Assembly: GCF_900106065.1 (NCBI RefSeq)
Contig: NZ_LT629796.1
Coordinates: forward strand, 4,309,501 to 4,373,500
Reading direction: 5' to 3'
Length of the DNA stretch: 64,000 bases
Source: Pseudomonas mandelii
GTDB taxonomy: Bacteria > Pseudomonadota > Gammaproteobacteria > Pseudomonadales > Pseudomonadaceae
Position 1 is the stretch's first letter, and each line of letters begins with the position of its first letter. Positions 43,954 through 52,105 of the stretch are shown here, one piece after another. Made by a program: the position numbers and the translations under genes. The notes beneath the pieces are model-generated. The model had not been told where the DNA came from and searched no databases. It worked only from the letters and a program-made list of their open reading frames with translations.

Positions 43954-44321
43954 GCGTCCGCATCAGTCGTCAACATTGGGACGGGTTGTTGGGTGAGCTG
44001 GATCAGGCCCGCCGCCAACGGCATCTGCTGACTTATCGAGCCTTGCTTGAACGTTTGCAGTTGCCCACGCCGGCCATGCAAACCCTCACCGCTGCGCTGG
44101 AGCATCTGGCTGCGCTGGACGCCAAGGCCGAGCAGCCGCTACGCAGCTCGCTGGTGATCAGCCAGGGCGCCAGCCGCCTGCCACGCACCGGTTTCTTCGA
44201 ATGCGTCGAGCGTCTGGGGCGTTTCTCGGGACCGTCCGACGGTGTCGCCGCCGCCTCATGGCACGCTTCGGAAGTGGTGCGCGTGTTCGAATACGAATAC
44301 CCGGAATCGGCGGAGGCCTGA
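43950..44321 (+). CDS. hypothetical protein, 123 residues, coupled to the HTH gene
   Basis: I do not recognise this protein. It starts at a GTG overlapping the HTH stop (GTGA). It is soluble and partly helical in look (LLGELDQARRQRHLLTYRAL, then MQTLTAALEHLAALDAKAEQ), with a conserved-looking core SSLVISQGASRLPRTGFFEC and ends in YEYPESAEA. Its position between an HTH and a Sel1 protein, all touching, suggests a three-gene unit. Confidence 0.72.
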   Translation: MSVRISRQHWDGLLGELDQARRQRHLLTYRALLERLQLPTPAMQTLTAALEHLAALDAKAEQPLRSSLVISQGASRLPRTGFFECVERLGRFSGPSDGVAAASWHASEVVRVFEYEYPESAEA

Positions 44322-44729
44322 GTGTTTTTACGCCTCAAGGCACGGGCCAGTTACTGGCTGGCCCGCCGGTTGTTTCACTGGTCGTGGTTCGTGCGACAGC
44401 CCCGCGGCTGGAGCTGGCTCGAAGGTCAGTTCGCACGGATGGCCAATCTGGGTGATGTCGGCGCGCAAAGCTTCTATGGCCACATCCTGACCTTTCGTGG
44501 CGTTGGCCTTGGGGCTCGCGAGGAGGGTGTGCGATTGCTGCGCCTGGCGGCTTTGGCGGGGGATGGCAAAGCGGCGTATCAGGTGGGAGTGATCAGTTTG
44601 GCGGGGACGCCGAGCAAGGCGCCGGATCCGGTGGAAGCGGCGCGGTTCTGGCGGATTGCGGTGCAGGCTGGGCATCCGCTGGCGGAGATCAAGTTGAAAG
44701 GGTTGGAGAGTGGCGATACTGCGCAGTAA
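44322..44729 (+). CDS. Sel1-like repeat protein, 135 residues
   Basis: Starts at a GTG directly after the previous stop, with GGAGG at 44312-44316. An N-terminal basic/hydrophobic stretch (MFLRLKARASYWLARRLFHW) is followed by two to three Sel1-type repeats (ANLGDVGAQSFYGHILTFRG, GVRLLRLAALAGDGKAAYQV, AARFWRIAVQAGHPLAEIKL). Sel1 repeats form superhelical protein-binding surfaces. It closes the HTH-unknown-Sel1 operon. The related gene at 24312 is separate. Confidence 0.8.
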   Translation: MFLRLKARASYWLARRLFHWSWFVRQPRGWSWLEGQFARMANLGDVGAQSFYGHILTFRGVGLGAREEGVRLLRLAALAGDGKAAYQVGVISLAGTPSKAPDPVEAARFWRIAVQAGHPLAEIKLKGLESGDTAQ

Positions 44730-44792
44730 TTGATGCGCCTGACTGCGGATGTCAGGTGTTAAGAGTTGAATCTGATCAAGGAAGATAAAACA

Positions 44793-45834
44793 TTGAAAAC
44801 AGCTTTCGGCGCCCTGTTTCTGGTCTGCCTGACCACGAGTGTATTCGCTGGCGATAACGCTATCGGTTTCCAGGCCTCTACGTTGCCAGACACGCAAAAC
44901 GACCGCCCACTGGAAATGGTCGTCTGGTACCCCACCGCAACCACCGCCACCCCTCAATTGTTCGGCGACAACCCAGCGTTTGTCGGGGCCCTCGCCGTGC
45001 CCAACGCGCCACCGACCGCCGGCGAGCATCCATTGGTGGTGCTCTCCCACGGTTTCGGGGGTAATTGGATCAACCAGACATGGCTGGCCAGCGCACTCGC
45101 CCACAAAGGTTACATCGTGGCGGCAGTCAACCACCCCGGCAGCACCAGCAAAGACCGCACCCCTCAAGCTGCGGCGCAGTTATGGCGGCGGCCCGCCGAC
45201 CTCAGCCGGGCCATCGACGCGGTCACGGCTCAGCCGCAACAATTCGGCGCGGTCGCCAAGCATCGAATCGCCGCCGTGGGCCATTCCCTCGGCGGCTGGA
45301 CCGTCATGGAAACCGCCGGCGCCCGTTTCGACCCCGACCGCTTTGCCCTGGACTGCAAAACCCACACGAAGTTGGCCAGTTGCAAGCGTCTACCGACAGA
45401 TGAACCCCGCCAGCACTTCGGTATCGAAGGCCCGGCTGGCCGCCGATTTGAGCGATAAACGTGTCACCGCAGTTGTTTCACTGGACCTGGGACTGTCACG
45501 CGGGATGACTGATGACAGCCTTGCGGGGCTGCCAGTGCCGACGCTAGTGATTGCGGCGGGCGTGCCTTCTGAGGAGCTACCCGCGCAGTTGGAGTCAGCT
45601 GACTTGGCTAAACGTCTGCCCCAAGCGTCGACGCGCTATGTCGAGATTAAAGACGCTAGCCACTTTAGTTTTATGGCGGTGTGCAAACCTGGAGCGGTAG
45701 CGCTTCTTGAGGAAGACGTGCCGGGAGATGGGATTATTTGTGGGGATGCTGAGGGAGGGAGGGCTCGGGAGGTGATTCAGGAGCAGGTTGCGTCGCTGAT
45801 TGCGGAGTTTTTGGTGCAATCACCGCGCGACTGA
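44793..45834 (+). pseudogene. alpha/beta hydrolase with signal peptide, broken by a +1 frameshift
   Basis: A TTG start at 44793 (AAGGAAG upstream) gives a signal peptide MKTAFGALFLVCLTTSVFAG. The hydrolase fold shows VVLSHGFGGNWI, the nucleophile Ser in AVGHSLGGWTVM, and the His in IKDASHFSFM. The frame breaks at TTGCAAGC near 45381-45386: removing one A restores LASCSVYRQMNP and reading to 45834. With that base removed the length is 1041 bases (346 residues), the expected multiple of three. It is either a recent pseudogene or a sequencing error. Related proteins are dienelactone/PAF-acetylhydrolase-like; no substrate can be named. Confidence 0.85.
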
Positions 45835-46080
45835 AAGAGCGAGGGTGTATGGGACGTGGCGTGAGGGAAACCTCTCGCCACGTCCGCAAAGCAAATGCCT
45901 ACGCTTCATCCTGATCCACCCTACGAAAAGCCGATTTCCCATCCAAAAAACCGCTTCATGGCGCTCGATGACTCTCAGCGACTTCGCGTTGCTTTGCGCC
46001 ATTCCGTTGCATGAGGGCTGTGATGTGGTTAGGCGGCGGTTCGGATTGAATCCAGAGATTTTTGTTGTGTGGTCTGGCCT
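45835..46080. other. gap between the broken hydrolase and the REPIN
   Basis: No gene, promoter or stable structure is recognisable in these 246 bp, which lead into the REPIN at 46081 (whole gap 45835-46186, 352 bp). Confidence 0.5.
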
Positions 46081-46176
46081 CTTCGCGGGCAAGCCTCGCT
46101 CCTACGGGAGATGGGTAGTCCACAATAGTTGCGAACGACAAAAACCCCTGTAGGAGCGAGGCTTGCCCGCGAAGGC
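46081..46176. repeat. REPIN sharing its spacer with the one at 29934
   Basis: CTTCGCGGGCAAGCCTCGCT (from 46081) and GTAGGAGCGAGGCTTGCCCG (from 46150) are inverted REP copies. The spacer contains GCGAACGACAAAAA, also found in the REPIN at 29934-30042. Confidence 0.9.
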
Positions 46177-46186
46177 GTCCGTTCAA

Positions 46187-47977
46187 TCACCGCTGCCCGA
46201 TGATCAAATCCTCGTTTTGCACCGGCACCGCCAAACTATCAATCACATACACGCTATACCCCGCCACATTCTTCGCGTGATGCTTGGCCTGCGAAGCCAT
46301 CTCTGCCAACTGGCTCGCATCGAGTTGTCCACAGGCCTGTGGGTGTAAATGCACGACGCCGATCGACAATGACAGCAGTGGAAACTCCTGGCGCATGCCC
46401 TGGCGATTCGGTGCGATAAAGCAGCCGGCTTCCAGGTGTTCGCTGCGGTAGAAGCGTCGGCACTGGCTCTGGAAGTCGTCCAGCAACTGGTTCAAACGTC
46501 TGCGCCAGTCTTCCGGGCCGAGCACCAGCAGGAAGTCATCCCCGCCGATATGGCCAACGAAGTCGCGGGCCGGGTCCACCCGATCGTTCAGGCATTGAGC
46601 CAGACACAGCAGGACTTCGTCCCCACGGCCGTAGCCATAGATGTCGTTGAAGGGTTTGAAACTGTCGATGTCGACGTAACAGATCACCGATTCCCGCTCC
46701 TGTTGCAGCAGCCGCGTCAGGCATTGCTGGATGGGCACGTTGCCTGGCAACAAGGTCAGCGGGTTGGCGTAGCGGGCCTGCTGGATTTTCAGTTCGGTAA
46801 TCAGCTTGAGTACATCGATCACCCGGCCCAGGCCCAGATAGCCGCCGTTGAGGGTGATGATGAAGTCCTCCTCGATGCGCTGGCGCGCGCGGCTGGTGAT
46901 CAAGCGACTGACTTGTTGCAGTGACTGGCTCATCTCGACGGCGAGGAAGTCGTCGTTCATCAAGCGGCTGATGGGCTTGCGTGCGAACAGGTCGGTAGCA
47001 AAGGGCTTGAGCAGTGCGTCCGAGAGCGAATGCCGATGGACGATGCCGCAGGGATGGCCTTGCTCGTCAAGCACCGCCAGTGAGTTCAGGTTGGCCTGGC
47101 GGCGGAAAGCTTCCAGCACCGTGGCCGTCGGTGTGTCCCGGGCCACGGCCGGTTGGTCGTTGAGCAAGGCGCTGAGGTCACTGGCGTCATCATTCAAAGC
47201 CACTGCTGTGCTTTCCCGTTTTGGCATCAAGACTCGGGCGTCGCGAGGTGGATGCTCTTGAGGCCGACACAGCAAGTAGCCTTGCACCAGATCGACGCCC
47301 ATCTCGGTCAACACCGCGAGCTCTTCCGGCAATTCGATGCCTTCGGCGATCACTTGTGCCCGTGAGGCTTTGGCGATTTGCAGGATCGAGCCGACGAATT
47401 CACGTTTGAGGGCATCCTGGTGAATGCCGTCGATAAAGTGCCGGTCGATTTTCACGTAATCCGGCCGCAGCTCGGACCAGAGCCGCAAACTCGAATAACC
47501 TGCCCCCAGATCATCGAGCGCAATGGAAAAACCCATCGCCCGGTAGTGATGCAGGGCATTTTGCAGCAACTGGAAGTCGTCGGTCGGGGTCTGTTCGGTG
47601 AGTTCGATCACCACCTGGCTCGGCGGGATGCCGAAGTCCTGCAGCAATTGCAGGGTGCGACCCGGTTGGTGAGCGGCTTCCAACAGGGATTCCGGAGAGA
47701 CGTTGAGAAACAGTTTGCCCGGCAGCTGTTGTTCATTGAAGCGTCGGCAGGCACTTTCACGGCAGGCGATTTCCAGCTCGCTCAAGCGACCGGCCTGGCG
47801 GGCAACCGCGAACAATGCGATGGGGGAGTGCAGCGGACTGTTCGAGGGGCCGCGAGTGAGGGCTTCGAAGCCGACAATGCGTCGCTCAGAGACGGAAATG
47901 ATCGGCTGGAACAGGCTGTGCAAACCGCTTTGAGCCAGAATGGAACTCAATGCACTCAGCTGTTCAGTGGTGGTCAT
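46187..47977 (-). CDS. EAL-CBS-GGDEF cyclic-di-GMP protein with GGDDF motif
   Basis: A 596-residue cytoplasmic protein. The N-terminal EAL domain (about 1-245) keeps its catalytic set: FEALTRG, LNVSPES, IELTEQ, DDLGAGYSS, VKID, AEGIE and QGYLL, so it should hydrolyse c-di-GMP. Two CBS motifs follow (about 275-400). The C-terminal GGDEF domain (about 425-585) has HIGGDDFLLVL, where the usual Glu is Asp. The residues before it (PARD) do not match the RxxD inhibitory site. Net activity is probably phosphodiesterase, perhaps gated by nucleotide binding to CBS (inference). It lies just after the prc terminator. Confidence 0.93.
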   Translation of the reverse strand: MTTTEQLSALSSILAQSGLHSLFQPIISVSERRIVGFEALTRGPSNSPLHSPIALFAVARQAGRLSELEIACRESACRRFNEQQLPGKLFLNVSPESLLEAAHQPGRTLQLLQDFGIPPSQVVIELTEQTPTDDFQLLQNALHHYRAMGFSIALDDLGAGYSSLRLWSELRPDYVKIDRHFIDGIHQDALKREFVGSILQIAKASRAQVIAEGIELPEELAVLTEMGVDLVQGYLLCRPQEHPPRDARVLMPKRESTAVALNDDASDLSALLNDQPAVARDTPTATVLEAFRRQANLNSLAVLDEQGHPCGIVHRHSLSDALLKPFATDLFARKPISRLMNDDFLAVEMSQSLQQVSRLITSRARQRIEEDFIITLNGGYLGLGRVIDVLKLITELKIQQARYANPLTLLPGNVPIQQCLTRLLQQERESVICYVDIDSFKPFNDIYGYGRGDEVLLCLAQCLNDRVDPARDFVGHIGGDDFLLVLGPEDWRRRLNQLLDDFQSQCRRFYRSEHLEAGCFIAPNRQGMRQEFPLLSLSIGVVHLHPQACGQLDASQLAEMASQAKHHAKNVAGYSVYVIDSLAVPVQNEDLIIGQR

Positions 47978-47993
47978 GGCGATCTCTGGCGAT

Positions 47994-48027
47994 AAAAAAA
48001 GGACTGGGAGCCATGAGCTCCCAGTCC
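47994..48027 (-). terminator. rho-independent terminator after prc
   Basis: On the minus strand GGACTGGGAGC pairs with GCTCCCAGTCC (11-bp perfect stem, 5-base loop) and is followed by seven T residues. It lies between prc and the EAL gene. Confidence 0.92.
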
Positions 48028-48097
48028 TTTATTTCACGACAGAATGATGACTGTTTGATGACGCTCCGGGGAGCGTCAGCATTAAATTGCCATCATT

Positions 48098-50179
48098 TTA
48101 GTGCTTGGCGACCGCGGTGTTCAGTTTCAGGTAGTCCAACAGAATCCGCCCGGTCTCGCTCAAGTAGGCATCGTCTTCTGGCTTGGTCTTGTCCGGCTCG
48201 GCCGCGATGGCGTCTTCGTCTTCTTTCTTCAGCTCCTTGAGCGGCTCTTCGCCCTTGGCCTTGCGACGGATGTTTTCCATCACCAGTTGCTTGGCTTCGA
48301 TATCGGCGTGTTGCGCACGGCGATCGGCTTCATTGAGGCTGACGGTTTTCTCCGTCATCAGCTTCTGGGCCAGGGCCAGCTTGTCGCGAATGAACACGAA
48401 TTCGGCGTCTTTGGCCGTGCGCACGTCATGCTCGGATTTGAGCTGCGTGATGTACGGTTTGAAAGGGTCGGCCGCCGGCTTGATGGCCGCGCGGATGGTG
48501 TCCCACGGCATGGCTTCCGGCAGGGCGCTTTCGCCGATTTCCTTGGTGTCGATGATCGACGGGTAATCGATGTCCGGCAGTACGCCCTGATGCTGGGTGC
48601 TCTGGCCGGAAACCCGGTAGAACTTGGCCAGGGTCAGTTTCAGCTCGCCATGGTTCAGCGGCTGAATGGTCTGCACGGTGCCTTTACCGAAGGTCTGGCC
48701 ACCGATAATCAGTGCACGGTGGTAGTCCTGCATGGCGCCGGCAAAAATCTCCGAAGCCGAGGCGGACAAGCGGTTGACCAGCAACGCCATCGGGCCTTTG
48801 TAGAATGCGCCCGGGTTTTCATCTTCCAGCACATCGACACGGCCGTCGGCATTACGCACCAGCACGGTCGGACCTTTGTCGATGAACAGACTGGTCAGCT
48901 CGGTGGCTTCCTGCAGAGAGCCGCCGCCGTTGTTGCGCAAGTCGATGACCACGCCGTCGACTTTCTCTTTCTGCAGCTCGGTCAGCAGTTTCTTGACGTC
49001 GCGAGTGGTGCTCTTGTAATCCGGATCGCCAGCACGGAACGCCTTGAAGTCGAGGTAGAAGGCCGGGATCTCGATGACGCCGAGCTTGTAGTCCTTGCCA
49101 TCCTGTTTCAGGTTGAGCACCGACTTCTTCACTGCCTGGTCTTCAAGCTTCACCGCTTCGCGGGTGATCGGCACGATCTTGCTGGTCTGGTCGTTTGGCG
49201 CATTGCTGGCCGGAATCACTTCCAGGCGCACCACGGTGCCTTTCGGACCACGGATCAGCTTGACCACTTCGTCCAGGCGCCAGCCGACCACGTCGACCAT
49301 CTCTTTGTTGCCTTGGGCAACGCCGATGATCTTGTCGGCCGGTGCAACCTGTTTGGTCTTGTCGGCCGGGCCGGCAGGTACCAGGCGCACGACTTTCACC
49401 TGGTCGTTATCGCTCTGCAACACGGCGCCGATGCCCTCGAGGGACAGGCTCATGTTGATGTCGAAGTTTTCCGCGTTATCCGGCGACAGATAGTTGGTGT
49501 GCGGGTCGTAGGACATGGCGAAGGTGTTGATGTACGCCTGGAAGATATCTTCCGCACGGGTCTGGTCCAGGCGCGCCAACTGGTTTTTGTAGCGCTTGGT
49601 CAAGGTTTCCTGAATCTGCTTGGAATCCTTGCCCGCGATCTTCTGCCGCAAGACTTCGTCCTTGACGCGTTTGCGCCACAGGTCGTCGAGTTCTGCGGTG
49701 GACTTGAGCCAAGGGGCGTCCTTGCGATCGATCAGCAAGGTTTCCTTGGTATTGAAGTCGATTTTGTCGACGCCCTTGTTCAGCTCGGCAAGGGCAAAGT
49801 CCAGACGCGCTTTGACGCGGTCCAGGTAGCGCTTGTAGATGGTGAACCCGGCGTTGAGATCGCCGCTTTTCAGGAAGTCGTCGAACTGGGTCTTCCACTT
49901 GTCGAATTCGGCAATGTCGCTGGCCATGAAGTAGCTGCGCGACGGATCCAGCAGCTTGAGGTAGCTGTCATAGATGATCACGGAGCGCGCGTCATCGAGC
50001 GGCGGCTTGCTGTAGTGATGGCGCTTGAGCAGTTCGACGACGTTCAGGCTGGCGATCACTTCGTCACGATCAGGCTGAAGCTTGTCCCAGCTATTGGCTG
50101 CGAATGTATTGCTCGACATCGGCAACAGGCCGATACCAATGAATAGGGCTAGGGCGGTGCTGGGGAAAAAATGCTTCAT
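48098..50179 (-). CDS. prc: tail-specific carboxy-terminal processing protease Prc
   Basis: A 693-residue periplasmic serine protease of the CtpA/Prc (S41) family. The ATG at 50179 gives a signal peptide (MKHFFPSTALALFIGIGLLP, cleavage near FAA-NSW). The PDZ domain (about 235-330) shows EGIGAVLQSDNDQVKVVRLV. The catalytic domain has the nucleophile Ser in NRLSASASEIFAGAMQDY and the Lys in GGQTFGKGTVQTI. In P. aeruginosa the homologue takes part in processing envelope stress regulators and penicillin-binding proteins. A longer in-frame start at 50266 would bury the signal peptide. Confidence 0.96.
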   Translation of the reverse strand: MKHFFPSTALALFIGIGLLPMSSNTFAANSWDKLQPDRDEVIASLNVVELLKRHHYSKPPLDDARSVIIYDSYLKLLDPSRSYFMASDIAEFDKWKTQFDDFLKSGDLNAGFTIYKRYLDRVKARLDFALAELNKGVDKIDFNTKETLLIDRKDAPWLKSTAELDDLWRKRVKDEVLRQKIAGKDSKQIQETLTKRYKNQLARLDQTRAEDIFQAYINTFAMSYDPHTNYLSPDNAENFDINMSLSLEGIGAVLQSDNDQVKVVRLVPAGPADKTKQVAPADKIIGVAQGNKEMVDVVGWRLDEVVKLIRGPKGTVVRLEVIPASNAPNDQTSKIVPITREAVKLEDQAVKKSVLNLKQDGKDYKLGVIEIPAFYLDFKAFRAGDPDYKSTTRDVKKLLTELQKEKVDGVVIDLRNNGGGSLQEATELTSLFIDKGPTVLVRNADGRVDVLEDENPGAFYKGPMALLVNRLSASASEIFAGAMQDYHRALIIGGQTFGKGTVQTIQPLNHGELKLTLAKFYRVSGQSTQHQGVLPDIDYPSIIDTKEIGESALPEAMPWDTIRAAIKPAADPFKPYITQLKSEHDVRTAKDAEFVFIRDKLALAQKLMTEKTVSLNEADRRAQHADIEAKQLVMENIRRKAKGEEPLKELKKEDEDAIAAEPDKTKPEDDAYLSETGRILLDYLKLNTAVAKH

Positions 50180-50319
50180 GCTGATTCGACGCGGAGACAA
50201 TTGATCACGCATATTAGGCCGTCTTTGAAGTCGCCGGTTCCACAAAGGGCCGGTCACATAATGCAAGAAAGCCCGGCGCTACAGCTACGGGCTCAGTCCA
50301 GACTCACTATGGAGGCACT

Positions 50320-51282
50320 GTGAAAGCATTGCAAGGCGTGGAAGGTCAAGTGGAGTGGGTTGAAGAGCCCAGTCCTACATGCGATGTAGGACAAGTTCGG
50401 ATTCGAGTGGCGGCAGCGGGCCTCAATCGCGCCGATTTGTTACAGAAAGCAGGGCTTTATCCGCCACCGCCGGGAGCCAGTCAGGTACTGGGTCTTGAGT
50501 GTTCGGGGGTGATCAGCGAAGTCGGCCCGGGCTCGTCCTGGCAGGTCGGCGATCGGGTCTGCGCCTTGCTGGCCGGGGGCGGGATGGCCGAAGAGGTAGT
50601 TGTCGACGGACGGCATGTGCTGCCGGTCCCCGAAGGTTTGTCCCTGGCCGAGGCGGCGGCGTTGCCGGAGGTGTACGCGACCGTCTGGCTGAATTTGTTT
50701 CAACTCGCTGCGCTCAAACCGGGTGAGAAAGTTCTTCTGCACGCCGGAGCAAGTGGAATCGGTTCAGCGGCCATTCAGCTATGCAAGGCCTTTGGCAACC
50801 CGTGCTGGGTCAGCGTCGGTTCCGCCGAGCGTCTGGCTTATTGCGAAGCGCTGGGTGCGCAAGGGGGTGTGGTGCGCACGGGCGACCTGGACAGCTTGCG
50901 CGACCTGGGACCGTTCGATGTGATTCTCGATCCGGTCGGCGGCAACTACGCCGCGCTGAACCTGAAAATGCTGGCTCTGGATGGTCGCTGGGTGCTGATC
51001 GGCTTGATGGGCGGTCGTGATGCGAACCTGGATCTGGCGCAGGTTCTGGCCAAGCGCGTGCAACTGCTGGGCTCGACGTTGCGCAGTCGCGATGAGCAGT
51101 TCAAGGCGGATTTGTTCAGTGATTTGAGCCAGCATGTGTGGCCGTTGTTTGCTGAAGGGCGGTTGAGTCCCCAGTTGGCGAAGACCTACCCGATCAAGGA
51201 CGCCGAAGCGGCGTTTGCGGAGTTGGCGAGTAATAAGGTGGCGGGGAAGCTGGTCCTGATAATCGACCCAAGCCTGACCTGA
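50320..51282 (+). CDS. quinone oxidoreductase (zinc-free alcohol dehydrogenase-like, QOR family)
   Basis: A 320-residue NAD(P)H-dependent MDR-superfamily enzyme that reduces quinones or enones. It starts at a GTG with GGAGG 5 bases upstream. AAGLNRADLLQKAGLYPPPPG is the family opening. The nucleotide-binding motif is VLLHAGASGIGSAAIQ (about residue 141). FDVILDPVGGNYAALNLKML follows. No structural zinc Cys cluster is visible, which fits the QOR branch. It is divergent from prc. A hairpin separates it from the convergent HAD gene. Confidence 0.92.
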   Translation: MKALQGVEGQVEWVEEPSPTCDVGQVRIRVAAAGLNRADLLQKAGLYPPPPGASQVLGLECSGVISEVGPGSSWQVGDRVCALLAGGGMAEEVVVDGRHVLPVPEGLSLAEAAALPEVYATVWLNLFQLAALKPGEKVLLHAGASGIGSAAIQLCKAFGNPCWVSVGSAERLAYCEALGAQGGVVRTGDLDSLRDLGPFDVILDPVGGNYAALNLKMLALDGRWVLIGLMGGRDANLDLAQVLAKRVQLLGSTLRSRDEQFKADLFSDLSQHVWPLFAEGRLSPQLAKTYPIKDAEAAFAELASNKVAGKLVLIIDPSLT

Positions 51283-51296
51283 AGGACACACTGAAC

Positions 51297-51327
51297 CTGT
51301 AGGAGCGAGCGGGCGGCGCTCCTACAG
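51297..51327. terminator. REP-derived hairpin between convergent genes
   Basis: CTGTAGGAGCG (51297-51307) pairs with CGCTCCTACAG (51317-51327) around a 9-base GC-rich loop. It looks like a shortened REP and may terminate the flanking convergent genes. No T run is present. Confidence 0.6.
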
Positions 51328-51336
51328 GGGTATCGG

Positions 51337-51990
51337 TTACTTCCAGATATGGATTGGCCAGCCGGCTTTTTCGGCGTGCTCAAGCAACACCGGATCCGGG
51401 TTCACCACGTGTGGGAAATCCACCTTCAATAGCAGCGGTAAATCGTTACGCGAGTCGGAATAGAAACTCGCACCTTCCAGATTCTCCTCTTCCGCATCCA
51501 GCCACTCCAGCAACCGGACGATCTTGCCTTCGCGGTAGGTCAGGGTGCCGACGGTCTGACCGCTATAAACGCCATGCGTCACTTCCAGTTCGATGGCGAG
51601 AATCTCGTCGATGCCCAGACGGTCGGCAATCGGCTTGACCAAGTGCGTGCCCGAGGCCGAGATCACCAGAATCCGGTCACCGGCCTTGCGATGGGCGGCG
51701 ATGGCTTTGGTGGCGTCACTGAAGATGATCGGCTCGATGAAGTCTTCCACCCAAGGCCCGACCAAATGCTCGACCTCTTCCGGTGTGCGCCCGATCATCG
51801 GCTCCAGGCTGAAGGTCATGTACTCCTCCATGCGCAGTTTGCCGTGGCTGTAAGCGTCCATCAGTTCGTTGTTCTGACGCATGAACGACTCGGGATCGAC
51901 CCAGCCCAGGCGGCCCATTTGCGCGCTCCAGAGGGTGGCGCAGTCGCCGTGGATCAGGGTTTCGTCCAGATCAAAAATTGCCAAGGCCAT
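51337..51990 (-). CDS. HAD-IB family hydrolase
   Basis: A 217-residue HAD-superfamily subfamily IB phosphatase. The ATG at 51990 (MALAIFDLDETLIHGDCATL) has GGAGAG upstream. Motif I is FDLDETL with the nucleophile Asp. Motif II is ILVISASGTHLVKPIA. Motif III/IV is GASFYSDSRNDLPLLLKV. Related enzymes act on phosphoserine-like or histidinol-phosphate-like substrates; the one here cannot be fixed. It is not clearly linked to the following ABC operon. Confidence 0.92.
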   Translation of the reverse strand: MALAIFDLDETLIHGDCATLWSAQMGRLGWVDPESFMRQNNELMDAYSHGKLRMEEYMTFSLEPMIGRTPEEVEHLVGPWVEDFIEPIIFSDATKAIAAHRKAGDRILVISASGTHLVKPIADRLGIDEILAIELEVTHGVYSGQTVGTLTYREGKIVRLLEWLDAEEENLEGASFYSDSRNDLPLLLKVDFPHVVNPDPVLLEHAEKAGWPIHIWK

Positions 51991-52105
51991 TATTGCGGTT
52001 CTCTCCGAGAACAGCTTCAAGCGGCAAGTTTCAAGCCGCAAGAAGTGATTGAGGTGGTGAGCAGTTTACAACTTGTCGCTCGCAGCTTGCAGCTTGCAGC
52101 TGTTT

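Noticed and set aside
43612..44729. HTH module considered as a toxin-antitoxin system
   Set aside because: The N-terminus of the HTH protein is suggestive, but neither neighbour shows a toxin motif, and Sel1 proteins are not known toxins. Left as an open possibility only.
48101..50146. 681-codon open frame on the plus strand opposite prc
   Set aside because: Shadow of a high-GC gene. The protein has the Val/Asp/Gly/Gln-rich composition typical of antisense frames, and prc on the other strand has clear protease motifs.
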